From: Lentzea sp033794685
GTDB taxonomy: Bacteria > Actinomycetota > Actinomycetes > Mycobacteriales > Pseudonocardiaceae
Assembly (NCBI GenBank): GCA_033794685.1
Contig: JARAYZ010000001.1
Strand: one strand, 5' to 3'
Length of the DNA stretch: 64,000 nt
The notes under the pieces are model-generated. The model made no database searches, was not told where the DNA came from, and worked only from the letters and a program-made list of their open reading frames with translations. This document shows positions 8,653-17,030 of the stretch, one piece after another; within the stretch, counting starts at the first letter, position 1, and every line of letters starts with the position of its first letter. A program made the position numbers and the translations under genes.

Positions 8653-9534
8653 TTACAGGTGCCGATCGAGCGCGGGCAGCACGTCCGCGGCGATGTTCTC
8701 CACGACCTGCTCGCTGCCGGCGTAGATGCCGTCGTGCCGGGGCCAGTGCGACACCACGTCGGTGAAGCCCAGCTCAGCAGCTCTGCCCACGGCGTCGACG
8801 AAGCACTCCACGCTGGACAGCGAGTACACCGGGGCCGAGTCGAGGTTCAGGTAGCGGTTCACCCGTGGACCGCGGTCGTGCGTGGCCAACGTCTCAGTGA
8901 ACTGCTCGGACAGCTCCGCGACGCCGCGCCACCACGTCTCGTGGTCCTCGGTCGGCGGTCCGGTGGTGACCCAGCCCTGGCCGAACCTCGCCGCCACGGT
9001 CATCGCCTTCGGACCGTTCGCGGCGACCACGAACGGCACTCGCGGCCGCTGCACGCAGCCGGGGGCACTCCGGGCTTCCTCCGCCGAGAAGAACTTGCCG
9101 TGCCACGACGTGCGGTCCTTGACCAGCAGCTGGTCGAGCAGCTCGACGAACTCGCCGAAGCGGGCTGTGCGGTCGCGCGGTAGCAGCGGCTCCGCGCCGA
9201 GGGCGACCGTGTCGTACCCGGCCCCACCTGCGCCTACCCCGAGCGTGAAGCGCCCGTCGGACACGTCGTCGAGGGTCAGCAGCTCCCGCGCGAACGGCAC
9301 CGGGTGGCGGAAGTTCGGGCTTGCGACGAACGTCCCGAGCCTGATGCGCGAGGTGACCATCGCGGCCGCTGTCAGGGTCGGGACCGCACCGAACCAGGGA
9401 CCGTCGACCAGCGTGCGCCAGCCGAGGTGGTCGTAGGTCCACGCGTGGTGGAACCCGTACTCCTCGGCCGCGCGCCACTTGGGTTCGGCGATCCACCAGC
9501 GATGTTCCGGGAGAATCACGATTCCTGCGCGCAC
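8653..9534 (-). CDS. LLM-class flavin-dependent oxidoreductase
   Basis: The 293-residue protein has the luciferase-like monooxygenase fold. Supporting segments are EYGFHHAWTYDHLGWR near residue 25, TSRIRLGTFVASPNFRHP near 62 and DDVSDGRFTLGVGAGG near 90. Such enzymes use FMN or F420. The pattern resembles F420-using actinobacterial members, but the cofactor cannot be fixed from sequence alone. It appears to be a single-gene unit between lhgO and the HAD hydrolase. Confidence 0.88.
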   Translation of the reverse strand: MRAGIVILPEHRWWIAEPKWRAAEEYGFHHAWTYDHLGWRTLVDGPWFGAVPTLTAAAMVTSRIRLGTFVASPNFRHPVPFARELLTLDDVSDGRFTLGVGAGGAGYDTVALGAEPLLPRDRTARFGEFVELLDQLLVKDRTSWHGKFFSAEEARSAPGCVQRPRVPFVVAANGPKAMTVAARFGQGWVTTGPPTEDHETWWRGVAELSEQFTETLATHDRGPRVNRYLNLDSAPVYSLSSVECFVDAVGRAAELGFTDVVSHWPRHDGIYAGSEQVVENIAADVLPALDRHL

Positions 9535-9605
9535 GGACGTACGGTAACCAGCTGTTCAGCCTCCGACGAACTTGGACTCGCCAGTCGAGGAGGCAAGATG
9601 GCGGG

Positions 9606-10409
9606 GTGGAACAGCCGCGCCTGGTCGCCTCCGACGTCGATGGAACCCTGCTCAACCCTCAGGAGCGCGTGAGCGCACGGACCGCGGAGGTCGTCGCGCG
9701 GGTGCTCGCCGCGGGTGTCCCGTTCGTGCTGGCCACCGGACGGCCGCCGCGCTGGGTCCCGAGGATCGCCGAGGAAGCCGGTCTGGACGGGCTCGCCGTC
9801 TGCGCCAACGGTGCGGTGCTCTACGACATCGGCCGTGACGAGATCGTCTGGGCGCGCACACTCAGCCCGGTGCAGTTGCACGACATCGTGGCCGCCATCG
9901 ACAGCGTGCTGGACGACTGCACGTACGCGGTCGAGCTCGTGGGCACGCCGAAGGACGACAGGACGTTCGTCGCCGAGGTCAGCTACACCCACCCGTGGCC
10001 GGAGGGCCCGCACAGCGGTCTCACCCGCGCCGAGACGCTCGGCTTCCCCGCGACCAAGCTGCTCGCCCGCAACAGCGCCATGACCAGCGCGGAGATGGCG
10101 ACTGCCATCAACGAGGTGCTGCACGGCGAGATCGACCTCACCTACTCCACGAACAACGGCCTGGTCGAGATCGCGGTGCACGGCGTCACGAAGGCGTCCG
10201 GTCTGGCCGACGTGGCGGAACGGCTCGGGGTGAAGCGCGAGCAGGTCATCGCGTTCGGGGACATGCCGAACGACGTGGAGATGCTGACCTGGGCCGGGCA
10301 CGGCGTGGCCATGGCGAACGGCCACGAAGCCGCCAAGGCCGCCGCCGACGAGGTCACCGGTCCGAACGCCGAGGACGGCGTGGCGATGGTCCTCGAACGC
10401 TGGTTCTGA
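9606..10409 (+). CDS. Cof-type HAD-IIB family hydrolase
   Basis: This 267-residue phosphatase has the HAD motif I ASDVDGTLLNP, motif II LATGRPPRWV, and motif IV AFGDMPNDVEMLTWAG near residue 218, with a Cof-type cap domain between. It begins with GTG 9606. It probably dephosphorylates a sugar or nucleotide phosphate. A close relative is encoded near glf in mycobacteria (Rv3813c type). It is followed 23 nt later by the epimerase. Confidence 0.9.
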   Translation: MEQPRLVASDVDGTLLNPQERVSARTAEVVARVLAAGVPFVLATGRPPRWVPRIAEEAGLDGLAVCANGAVLYDIGRDEIVWARTLSPVQLHDIVAAIDSVLDDCTYAVELVGTPKDDRTFVAEVSYTHPWPEGPHSGLTRAETLGFPATKLLARNSAMTSAEMATAINEVLHGEIDLTYSTNNGLVEIAVHGVTKASGLADVAERLGVKREQVIAFGDMPNDVEMLTWAGHGVAMANGHEAAKAAADEVTGPNAEDGVAMVLERWF

Positions 10410-10432
10410 GGGGCGCCTCTATCCTGGGCGGC

Positions 10433-11368
10433 ATGCGCGCACTCGTGACCGGCGGCGCCGGTTTCATCGGCTCCACCCTGGTCGACCGCCTGCTCCGGGA
10501 CGGTCACGAGGTCCACGTGATCGACGACCTGCGCCGCGGCAAGCGCACGGCGCCCACGGACCCGGCCCACGCGGACCGGTACTCGTTCACCCGGCTCGAC
10601 GTGACCTCACCCGAGCTCGGTGACCTGCTCGCGGAGGTCGAGCCCGAGGCGGTGTTCCACCTCGCCGCCCAGATCGACGTGCGGGTGAGCGTGGAGCGGC
10701 CGCTCGACGACGCGCAGCAGAACGTCCTCGGCACGATCAACCTCGCCGAGGCGGCGCGCAAGGCCGGTACGCGCAAGATCCTCTTCGCCTCCTCCGGCGG
10801 GTCCATCTACGGCACCCCGGACGTCCTGCCGGTGTCGGAGGAGGTCCCGACCAACCCGAAGTCGCCGTACGCGGCGAGCAAGCTCTCGGGAGAGATCTAC
10901 CTCAACACGTTCCGGCAGCTCTACGGCGTCGACTGCACGCACCTGGCACTCGCCAACGTCTACGGGCCGCGGCAGGACCCGCACGGTGAGGCGGGCGTCG
11001 TCGCGATCTTCGCGAACGCGCTGCTCGGTGGACACCCGACGAAGGTGTTCGGCGACGGCGGCAACACCAGGGACTACGTGTTCGTGGAGGACGTCGTGAA
11101 CGCGTTCGTGCTGGCCAGCGGCGACAACGGCGGTGGCAGGCGGTACAACATCGGCACCGGCGTGCAGGTGTCCGACCGTGAGCTGCACACGTTGGTCGCG
11201 GAGGCCGCGGGCGCTCAGGACGCTCCGGAGCACGCCCCCGGACGGCTCGGCGACCTGAGGGCGTCGGCCCTGGACCCGTCGCTGGCCAAGGCCGAGCTCG
11301 GCTGGGTGCCGGAAACGGACATTCGCACCGGCGTGCAGCGCACGGTCGAGTACTTCCGCTCCGCGTGA
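10433..11368 (+). CDS. galE: UDP-glucose 4-epimerase-like NAD-dependent epimerase (GalE1 type)
   Basis: The 311-residue extended short-chain dehydrogenase has the NAD motif VTGGAGFIGSTL, the conserved HLAAQIDVRVSVERP segment, the catalytic S-x24-YxxxK pair (SSGGSIYG, then YAASK) and VYGPRQDPHGEAGVVAIF. This is very similar to mycobacterial GalE1 (Rv3634c). It would interconvert UDP-glucose and UDP-galactose, feeding glf (26.4 kb) with UDP-galactopyranose for galactan synthesis. I start at ATG 10433 because the Rossmann motif follows directly. Confidence 0.88.
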   Translation: MRALVTGGAGFIGSTLVDRLLRDGHEVHVIDDLRRGKRTAPTDPAHADRYSFTRLDVTSPELGDLLAEVEPEAVFHLAAQIDVRVSVERPLDDAQQNVLGTINLAEAARKAGTRKILFASSGGSIYGTPDVLPVSEEVPTNPKSPYAASKLSGEIYLNTFRQLYGVDCTHLALANVYGPRQDPHGEAGVVAIFANALLGGHPTKVFGDGGNTRDYVFVEDVVNAFVLASGDNGGGRRYNIGTGVQVSDRELHTLVAEAAGAQDAPEHAPGRLGDLRASALDPSLAKAELGWVPETDIRTGVQRTVEYFRSA

Positions 11369-11431
11369 GCCAGGCGCGCGGCCCGCACCCCGAGCGGGTT
11401 CACCCGGACGAGAGCAGTTAGGCTCCGCGTC

Positions 11432-12211
11432 GTGTCGAGCGAATTCCTCGGCAGGGCCCTGATTGTGGTGCCTGCCTGGAACGAAGAAGCCGCCGTCGGT
11501 GAGACCGTGCGCGAGATTCTCGATTCGGTGCCGAACGCGGACGTGCTCGTGGTCGACGACGGATCCTCCGACCTCACGGCCGAAGCGGCCAAGGCGGCGG
11601 GTGCGCTCGTTCTCGAGCTGCCGTTCAACCTCGGTGTCGGCGGTGCCATGCGAGCGGGTTTCCGCTACGCGGTGCGGCACGGTTACGACGCCGCGGTGCA
11701 GGTCGACGCGGACGGCCAGCACAACCCGGCCGAAGTCCCCGACCTGCTGGCGAAGCTGGACGAGGCCGACATCGTGATCGGTGCGCGCTTCGCGGAGAAG
11801 GGCGACTACCAGGTCCGCGGCCCCCGCAAGTGGGCGATGGTCGTGCTGAGCAAGGTCCTGTCCTGGGTCTCGAAGACCCGCCTCACCGACACGACCTCCG
11901 GCTTCAAGGCGACCGGCAAGCGCGCGCTGCCGCTGTTCGCCGAGAACTACCCCGTCGAGTACCTGGGCGACACCATCGAGTCGCTGGTCATCGCGGTGCG
12001 CGCGGGCTGCACCATCACCCAGGTGCCCGCCCACATGCGTCCGCGCCGGGCGGGTACTCCGAGCCACAGCCCGTGGAAGTCGACGGTCTACCTCGGCCGC
12101 GCCGGGTTCGCCCTGCTGCTGGCCCTCATCCGCCGGTGGGACGTGTCGGTCCGGGCTTCCACGCCGCGCGTGCCCACGCCCACGGCGACCGCTGAGAGGG
12201 GTGCCGCGTGA
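11432..12211 (+). CDS. Family 2 glycosyltransferase (polyprenyl-phosphate hexosyltransferase type)
   Basis: The 259-residue GT-A enzyme shows VVPAWNEEAAVGETV, VVDDGSSDLTAEAA and QVDADGQHNPAEVPDL, a DxD-type metal site. These match the DPM1-like GT2 family that transfers sugars to polyprenyl phosphate. It has no strong membrane segment itself. It overlaps the next gene, a DUF2304 membrane protein, by 4 nt (GTGA). This GT2-DUF2304 pair is recurrent in actinobacteria and archaea, and the partner probably tethers the enzyme to the membrane. Confidence 0.88.
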   Translation: MSSEFLGRALIVVPAWNEEAAVGETVREILDSVPNADVLVVDDGSSDLTAEAAKAAGALVLELPFNLGVGGAMRAGFRYAVRHGYDAAVQVDADGQHNPAEVPDLLAKLDEADIVIGARFAEKGDYQVRGPRKWAMVVLSKVLSWVSKTRLTDTTSGFKATGKRALPLFAENYPVEYLGDTIESLVIAVRAGCTITQVPAHMRPRRAGTPSHSPWKSTVYLGRAGFALLLALIRRWDVSVRASTPRVPTPTATAERGAA

Positions 12212-12579
12212 GCGCCTACGTCGTCGCGATCATCGGCAGCATCCTGATCCTGCTCGGGATCATGGAACTGCTCCGCCGCCGTCAGCTCAGCGAGAAGTAC
12301 GCCGTGCTGTGGCTCGTCGTCGGTGTCCTGCTGCTGATCCTCACCATCTTCCCCGGCCTGCTCGGGACGATCAGCACCGCGGCCGGCATCGAGGTTCCGT
12401 CCAACCTGCTCTTCTTCACCGCGATCGTGTTCCTCATCGGTGTCGCGCTGCACCTGTCGTGGGAGCTCTCGCGGCTGGAGGACGAGACCCGCAAGCTCGC
12501 GGAGGACCTCGCCATCCTGCGGCTGGACGTCGAGGAACAGGGCAAGCGGCTGCGCAGCACGAAGGACTCCGGGCACTGA
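12208..12579 (+). CDS. DUF2304 membrane protein
   Basis: The 123-residue protein has three hydrophobic helices (about residues 4-22, 33-52 and 68-88) and a charged C-terminal coiled coil (SRLEDETRKLAEDLAILRL). It matches DUF2304 proteins encoded beside GT2 polyprenyl-phosphate glycosyltransferases. It overlaps the upstream GT2 gene and is followed by an intrinsic terminator. It is probably a membrane partner of the GT2 enzyme. Confidence 0.85.
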   Translation: MSAYVVAIIGSILILLGIMELLRRRQLSEKYAVLWLVVGVLLLILTIFPGLLGTISTAAGIEVPSNLLFFTAIVFLIGVALHLSWELSRLEDETRKLAEDLAILRLDVEEQGKRLRSTKDSGH

Positions 12580-12596
12580 GCCCAAGCAAGGAAAAG

Positions 12597-12628
12597 GCCC
12601 TGCTCCAGACTGTGGAGCAGGGCTTTTT
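12597..12628. terminator. Intrinsic terminator between convergent genes
   Basis: An 11-bp perfect stem (GCCCTGCTCCA / TGGAGCAGGGC) with a 5-nt loop is followed by TTTTT and preceded by AAAA, so it can work on both strands. It ends the GT2-DUF2304 unit and the opposing GT4 gene. Confidence 0.9.
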
Positions 12629-12639
12629 CACGTCATGGG

Positions 12640-13776
12640 TCAGTGCTGGCCGGGCACCGGAGTGCCGTGCATCAGCGCGGTGACGACCTCGACCGCGTTG
12701 TCCCACGAGAACTTCTCCGCGGTGTTCTTGCTCAGCAGCTCGGCCATCGCGTTGCGGTGCGCCTCGTCCGTCAGGGCCTCGCGCAGTGCCTTCGCGAGCG
12801 CCTTCGGCTGCTGCGGCGGGACGAGCCAGCCGGTCTCGCCGTCGGTCACGATCTCCGCCGTGCCACCGACGTCCGTGGCGATGACGCACGCGCCCAGCGC
12901 GGCGGCCTCCAGCACCGTCGTCGGCAGGCCCTCGGTCCAGCTGGGGTTCACCACGACCGTCGCCGCGGCCATCTCCTTCAGGGCGGTCGGGTGGTCCACC
13001 GAGCCGAGGAACTCGACCTCACCGGCCAGTCCGAGTGACCGCGCCTTCGACTCCAGCATCCCGCGCACGGGACCGTCACCGCAGATCCGCGCGTGCACGG
13101 GCACCCCTCCCGCCTTCACCTCGGCGAGCGCGTCGAGCAGGTCCTGCACGCCCTTGCCGCTGATCAGCCGGCCGACGAAGCACACCGTGTTCGGCTTGCC
13201 CGACGGCGCCGAGCGCATGCCCTCGGGGAGGTCCATGCCGCGGTGCACGACGATCGCCTTACGGCCGGAGAGCTTGCGGACGAACTCGTGCGCGGGCTTC
13301 GACACCGCCACCACACCCGCTGCCGTGCGCAGCACAGGCTGGGCGATCGTCGCGTCGACGGTGTTGGCGACGAGCCTCACGAGGAAGTTGCCGCTCTGCA
13401 CCGGCGTCGACCCGTGCTCGACGTGCACCCGGCGGATGCCCTTGCGCTTGGCCCAGATGCTGGCCAGCGCCGCGTGGTAGAAGAACCGCGTGTGCGTCAT
13501 CATCACCGTGTCCGGCGTGACGTACTTGCGCAGCAACGCGTGGAATCCGGGCTTGGGCACCGGGTACGGCGACACCGGCATCCACGACGGCCAGCGCACG
13601 ACCGTCCAGCGGTCGGACAGGTGCTCCACGCCGGGCTTCGAGGCGGTGTCCGAGGTCAGCACGGTGATGCGGAGATCGGGATCGGCGTCCAGCAGTCGCT
13701 TGTGCAACTCGTACGCGTAGGCCTCGAGACCGCCGGGATGCGGGGGGTAGCAGGACGGCAGGTCCACCAGGTGCAT
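12640..13776 (-). CDS. Family 4 glycosyltransferase
   Basis: The 378-residue GT-B enzyme has an N-terminal PPHPGGLEAYAYEL glycine-rich acceptor loop, VHVEHGSTPVQSGNF mid-protein, VCFVGRLISGKGVQDLLDAL at the start of the donor domain and PSWTEGLPTTVLEAAALGA carrying the conserved EX7E. The start ATG 13776 gives the normal MHLVDLPSCYPP N-terminus. It lies 13 nt downstream of the flippase gene on the same strand, so the two likely act on one surface glycan. Confidence 0.88.
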   Translation of the reverse strand: MHLVDLPSCYPPHPGGLEAYAYELHKRLLDADPDLRITVLTSDTASKPGVEHLSDRWTVVRWPSWMPVSPYPVPKPGFHALLRKYVTPDTVMMTHTRFFYHAALASIWAKRKGIRRVHVEHGSTPVQSGNFLVRLVANTVDATIAQPVLRTAAGVVAVSKPAHEFVRKLSGRKAIVVHRGMDLPEGMRSAPSGKPNTVCFVGRLISGKGVQDLLDALAEVKAGGVPVHARICGDGPVRGMLESKARSLGLAGEVEFLGSVDHPTALKEMAAATVVVNPSWTEGLPTTVLEAAALGACVIATDVGGTAEIVTDGETGWLVPPQQPKALAKALREALTDEAHRNAMAELLSKNTAEKFSWDNAVEVVTALMHGTPVPGQH

Positions 13777-13789
13777 GGCTCTCCAAAAG

Positions 13790-15133
13790 TCAGTCTGTGG
13801 TGGCCGAAGCCGCGTTGTCCGCTCGTGCGTGCCGGGTGAGCCCGATCCACGCGATGGCCGCGCCGATCGCCCATGCCAGTGCCATGCCGGTCGCGGCACC
13901 GATGACGCCGAACTGCGTGCCCAGCAACGCGATCAGCGCCAGCTCGCACGCCAGCTGGATGGTGCGCACCCGCGGACCCACCCACGCCCGGCCGCTCGCC
14001 TTGGCCGCCACCATCGCCGTCTGTCCCGACGCCAGCAGCAGTGCGTAGACCAGCAGTACCAGCACGACCGGTTCGAGCGTCGACCAGTCGGCCTTGAGCA
14101 GCCCGCTCATGAGGTCCGCCGGCAGCACCACCACGACCAGCATGCCTGCCACGCACACACCGGCGGCCAGCAGCGACACGATCGCCGGGGCCCGCACGAC
14201 GTCCTTGGCGCTGCGGCCGGCGAGGTGGGCGAGCAGCGCGTTGCCGATGCCGACGAACAGCACGGTCATCGCGGTGATCGGCGTCATCGCCTTGCGCAGC
14301 AGGCCGTACCCGTCGAGTCCGGTCGCCCAGATGGCCATGCCGAACGTCGCGTAGATGCCGGCCGCGAGGTACAGGGCGTCGATGAGGAAGCCGGGGATGA
14401 GCTTGCGCTGTTCCCTGATCCACCCGACGACGGATCCCAGCGAGAACGGGCCACCGGTCAGGGCGACGGCGACGAGCGTCGCGAGGATGCCGGTGATCGC
14501 CCACATCGCGTAGGTGCGGGTCGGGCTGAGGTGGTCGGCCAGCGCGAACGTCGCCGCGGTCGCCGCGAAGGCCAGCAGCCAGCCGCCGTCGAGGACCAGC
14601 GAGACCAACGGCCGCTGCTTGCCGTAGCCGACGTACCTGGCGTGGTCGAGCACGCCGAGGAACGGCGAGGCCACCGCCTGGATCAGCAGCAGGTCGCGCG
14701 CGGTCCCGTCGAGGAACAGCGCGACGAGCAACGAGCACACGCCGATCACCAGGCCGAGCGTGAGCGCCGTGGCGGCAGGCGGGCGCAGCGCCTTCGGATC
14801 CGTGGCGGCCGCGGTGCGCGAGACCAGCATCGGCTCGGACGCGATCGCCCTGCCGATGTACCACTGACCGGTCTGCACCATCACGACCAGCGTGAAGATG
14901 CCGTACTCGGCGTCGGTCGACACCGGGATCGCCGCCGCCTGCACGACGAACGCGATGGCCGAGAAGAGGAGCTGATCGACGGTGACGAGCGACTGGTAGC
15001 CCGCCCGGTCGACCAGTCTGCGCAGCCACGAGGGCGCGCGACCGTCCACAGGGGTCGGAGGCTGCGTCACGGCTTTGGGTACCTTTTCGGAAGGGAGTTC
15101 CAGGTCCCCTACTCTACGGTGTCCCATCTTCAC
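13790..15133 (-). CDS. Polysaccharide flippase-like multi-pass membrane protein
   Basis: The 447-residue protein has about 12-14 hydrophobic helices arranged like MOP-superfamily (Wzx/MATE-type) exporters. A soluble N-terminus of about 45 residues precedes the first helix (SLVTVDQLLFSAIAFVVQAA). I recognise the overall pattern rather than a diagnostic motif. It is upstream of, and probably co-transcribed with, the GT4 gene, and divergent from a GT2 gene. It probably flips a lipid-linked glycan. The start may be GTG 15133 or ATG 15127. Confidence 0.7.
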   Translation of the reverse strand: MKMGHRRVGDLELPSEKVPKAVTQPPTPVDGRAPSWLRRLVDRAGYQSLVTVDQLLFSAIAFVVQAAAIPVSTDAEYGIFTLVVMVQTGQWYIGRAIASEPMLVSRTAAATDPKALRPPAATALTLGLVIGVCSLLVALFLDGTARDLLLIQAVASPFLGVLDHARYVGYGKQRPLVSLVLDGGWLLAFAATAATFALADHLSPTRTYAMWAITGILATLVAVALTGGPFSLGSVVGWIREQRKLIPGFLIDALYLAAGIYATFGMAIWATGLDGYGLLRKAMTPITAMTVLFVGIGNALLAHLAGRSAKDVVRAPAIVSLLAAGVCVAGMLVVVVLPADLMSGLLKADWSTLEPVVLVLLVYALLLASGQTAMVAAKASGRAWVGPRVRTIQLACELALIALLGTQFGVIGAATGMALAWAIGAAIAWIGLTRHARADNAASATTD

Positions 15134-15151
15134 GCCTGCTTGGAGGCAGTG

Positions 15152-15925
15152 GTGGTCTCGCCGGTCTCAGTGGTCATCCCGTGCGCGCCGAAGGCCGAGT
15201 TCCTCGAGGGGACACTGCTCGCGGTCGCCGCTCAGACCCTTCAGGACTGGGAGGTGGTCCTCGTCCTGGACGGCGACTGCCCCGAGAACCGCGCCGCGGC
15301 CGAGGTGCTGCCGAGCGGCCGGGTGCAGATCCTGGTGACCCCCGCGCCCCGCAGCGGCCCCGCGGTCGGCCGCAACATCGGGCTGGACGCCGCCAAGCAC
15401 GAGCTGGTGGCGTTCCTCGACGCCGACGACGTCTGCGCACCGGAGCGGCTGGAGCGGCAGGCGGTGGTCATGGACGCCGATCCCGGCCTCGGCCTGCTGG
15501 GCGCGTGGATGTCGAAGATCGACCCGGACGGCCACCGCGTAGGCGAGTTCCACTCGGTGACCGGCCGCGACAAGGTCGTCCGGACGATGTTGCTGTTCAA
15601 CTGCCTGACGACGTCCACGATCATGACCCGCAAGTCGCTCGCGCTGGACGTCGGCGGCTTCGACCCGCGTTGCGTCCGGCTCGAGGACTACGAGCTGTGG
15701 CTGCGCATCCTGGCGAAGGCGGACGGCGACGTGCTGCCGGAGGAGCTGCTCGGCTACCGGGTGCACCCCGGCCAGTACAGCCGGGGTGGTCTGCTCGGCC
15801 CCCAGACCGGGCTGCTGCGGCGCAGCAAGCAGCTGGTCGCGCAGCGGATCGGCGTGAGCGGTGCCAGTGTGAACGCCCGCCACCTGGCGTGGCTGGGCGT
15901 TCAGGTGGCCAACCGCCGCTGGTGA
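15152..15925 (+). CDS. Family 2 glycosyltransferase
   Basis: The protein has the GT2 pattern VSVVIPCAPKAEFLEGTL, WEVVLVLDGDCPENRAA and ELVAFLDADDVCAPERL, followed by GGFDPRCVRLEDYELWLRI, which carries the ED acceptor motif. The GTG at 15152 is chosen because GGAGG lies just upstream (15142-15146). The open frame extends much farther left but that part is antisense to the flippase gene. It has 257 residues. Acceptor and sugar are unknown. Confidence 0.85.
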   Translation: MVSPVSVVIPCAPKAEFLEGTLLAVAAQTLQDWEVVLVLDGDCPENRAAAEVLPSGRVQILVTPAPRSGPAVGRNIGLDAAKHELVAFLDADDVCAPERLERQAVVMDADPGLGLLGAWMSKIDPDGHRVGEFHSVTGRDKVVRTMLLFNCLTTSTIMTRKSLALDVGGFDPRCVRLEDYELWLRILAKADGDVLPEELLGYRVHPGQYSRGGLLGPQTGLLRRSKQLVAQRIGVSGASVNARHLAWLGVQVANRRW

Positions 15926-15943
15926 CCTTCGGGACCGAACCGG

Positions 15944-16975
15944 TCAGACGAAGCGCCGGATCAGCTTCCAGTAGGCCGTGGTCACCGCGTTCAGCGGCGT
16001 CAGGACCACCTTGGGGACGTTGATCAGCGGGGTGTTCAGCTCGCTGGTCAGCACCTTCATCCACTCGCTGTCCGGCACGGTCTGCGCCTTGCGCGCGAGA
16101 CTGCGGCGGGCGCGGAGGTCCTTGCGGTGGTTCCAGAGCCAGGCCCAGCCCCGGGCCTTGTCCTTGAGCCAGCCTTCCTTCACCGCGAGTGCGACCATGG
16201 CCAGTTCCAGCGCGAGGAGCGCGGGCGCCAGCAACGCCAGTGCGCGCCCGCTCCACAGCGTGAGCACGAACATCAGCCGGTTGCGCTCGACCAGGTAGTA
16301 CTTGTTGTTGTTGCGCGCGAACTCGTACCGGTGCACGACGACGGCGTCCGGGACGTTCACCACGCGCAGGCCCAGGCGCCACGTGCGGATCGAGAGATCG
16401 GCGTCCTCGTGGTAGGCGAAGTAGTGCTCGAAGAAGCCGCCGAGACGGTCCCAGTGCGCGCGCGTGGTGACCAGGCCCGCGCCCATCGCGCCCGCCGTGT
16501 CCGTCGGCGCCGTCCGGGTCTCCGGCTCACCGAGGCCGCCGACCCAGCTGATGCCGAGGACGTGGACCATGTTGCCGCGCGAGTTCAGCAGCGTCGGGTC
16601 TTCCGCGAGCCGCACGCTGGCGGCGGCGATGCCCACGTCGGGCCGGTCCTGGAGCTCCTGGACCAGGCGCGCCAGGGTGCCCGGCTCCACGATCGCGTCG
16701 CCGTTGATGAGGGCCACGTACTCGCCGGTCGACACCTTCACGCCGGCGTTGTTGCCACCGGAGTAGCCCAGGTTCTCACCAGGGCGGACGACCGTGACGC
16801 CGTCGAGCTCCGACAGCACTTCCACGTCGTCGTCCGTGCAGCCGTTGTCGACGAGGACGACCTCGACGGCGACCTTCTCCGAACCGAGCAGCGCGGTGAC
16901 GCAGCGACGCAGCCACGGTTCGGACTTCCACGCCAGAACGATCGCGCTCACCGTCGGCAGGTCGGCAGGTAGCAT
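15944..16975 (-). CDS. Family 2 glycosyltransferase (rhamnosyltransferase-like)
   Basis: The 343-residue protein has VSAIVLAWKSEPWLRRCV, VVLVDNGCTDDDVEVL, LGYSGGNNAGVKVSTGEYVALINGDAIVE and an FFEHYFAYHEDADLSIR acceptor motif. This resembles the WbbL/rhamnosyltransferase group. A hydrophobic stretch near residues 245-270 may be membrane-associated. It is convergent with the preceding GT2 gene (18 nt between stops). WbbL-type linker synthesis is possible but not demonstrated. Confidence 0.85.
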   Translation of the reverse strand: MLPADLPTVSAIVLAWKSEPWLRRCVTALLGSEKVAVEVVLVDNGCTDDDVEVLSELDGVTVVRPGENLGYSGGNNAGVKVSTGEYVALINGDAIVEPGTLARLVQELQDRPDVGIAAASVRLAEDPTLLNSRGNMVHVLGISWVGGLGEPETRTAPTDTAGAMGAGLVTTRAHWDRLGGFFEHYFAYHEDADLSIRTWRLGLRVVNVPDAVVVHRYEFARNNNKYYLVERNRLMFVLTLWSGRALALLAPALLALELAMVALAVKEGWLKDKARGWAWLWNHRKDLRARRSLARKAQTVPDSEWMKVLTSELNTPLINVPKVVLTPLNAVTTAYWKLIRRFV

Positions 16976-17030
16976 TCGCCGACCTTACCCGCAGCGTCCC
17001 GACCGGCTCCCTCGGCATATGGTCTCCCGC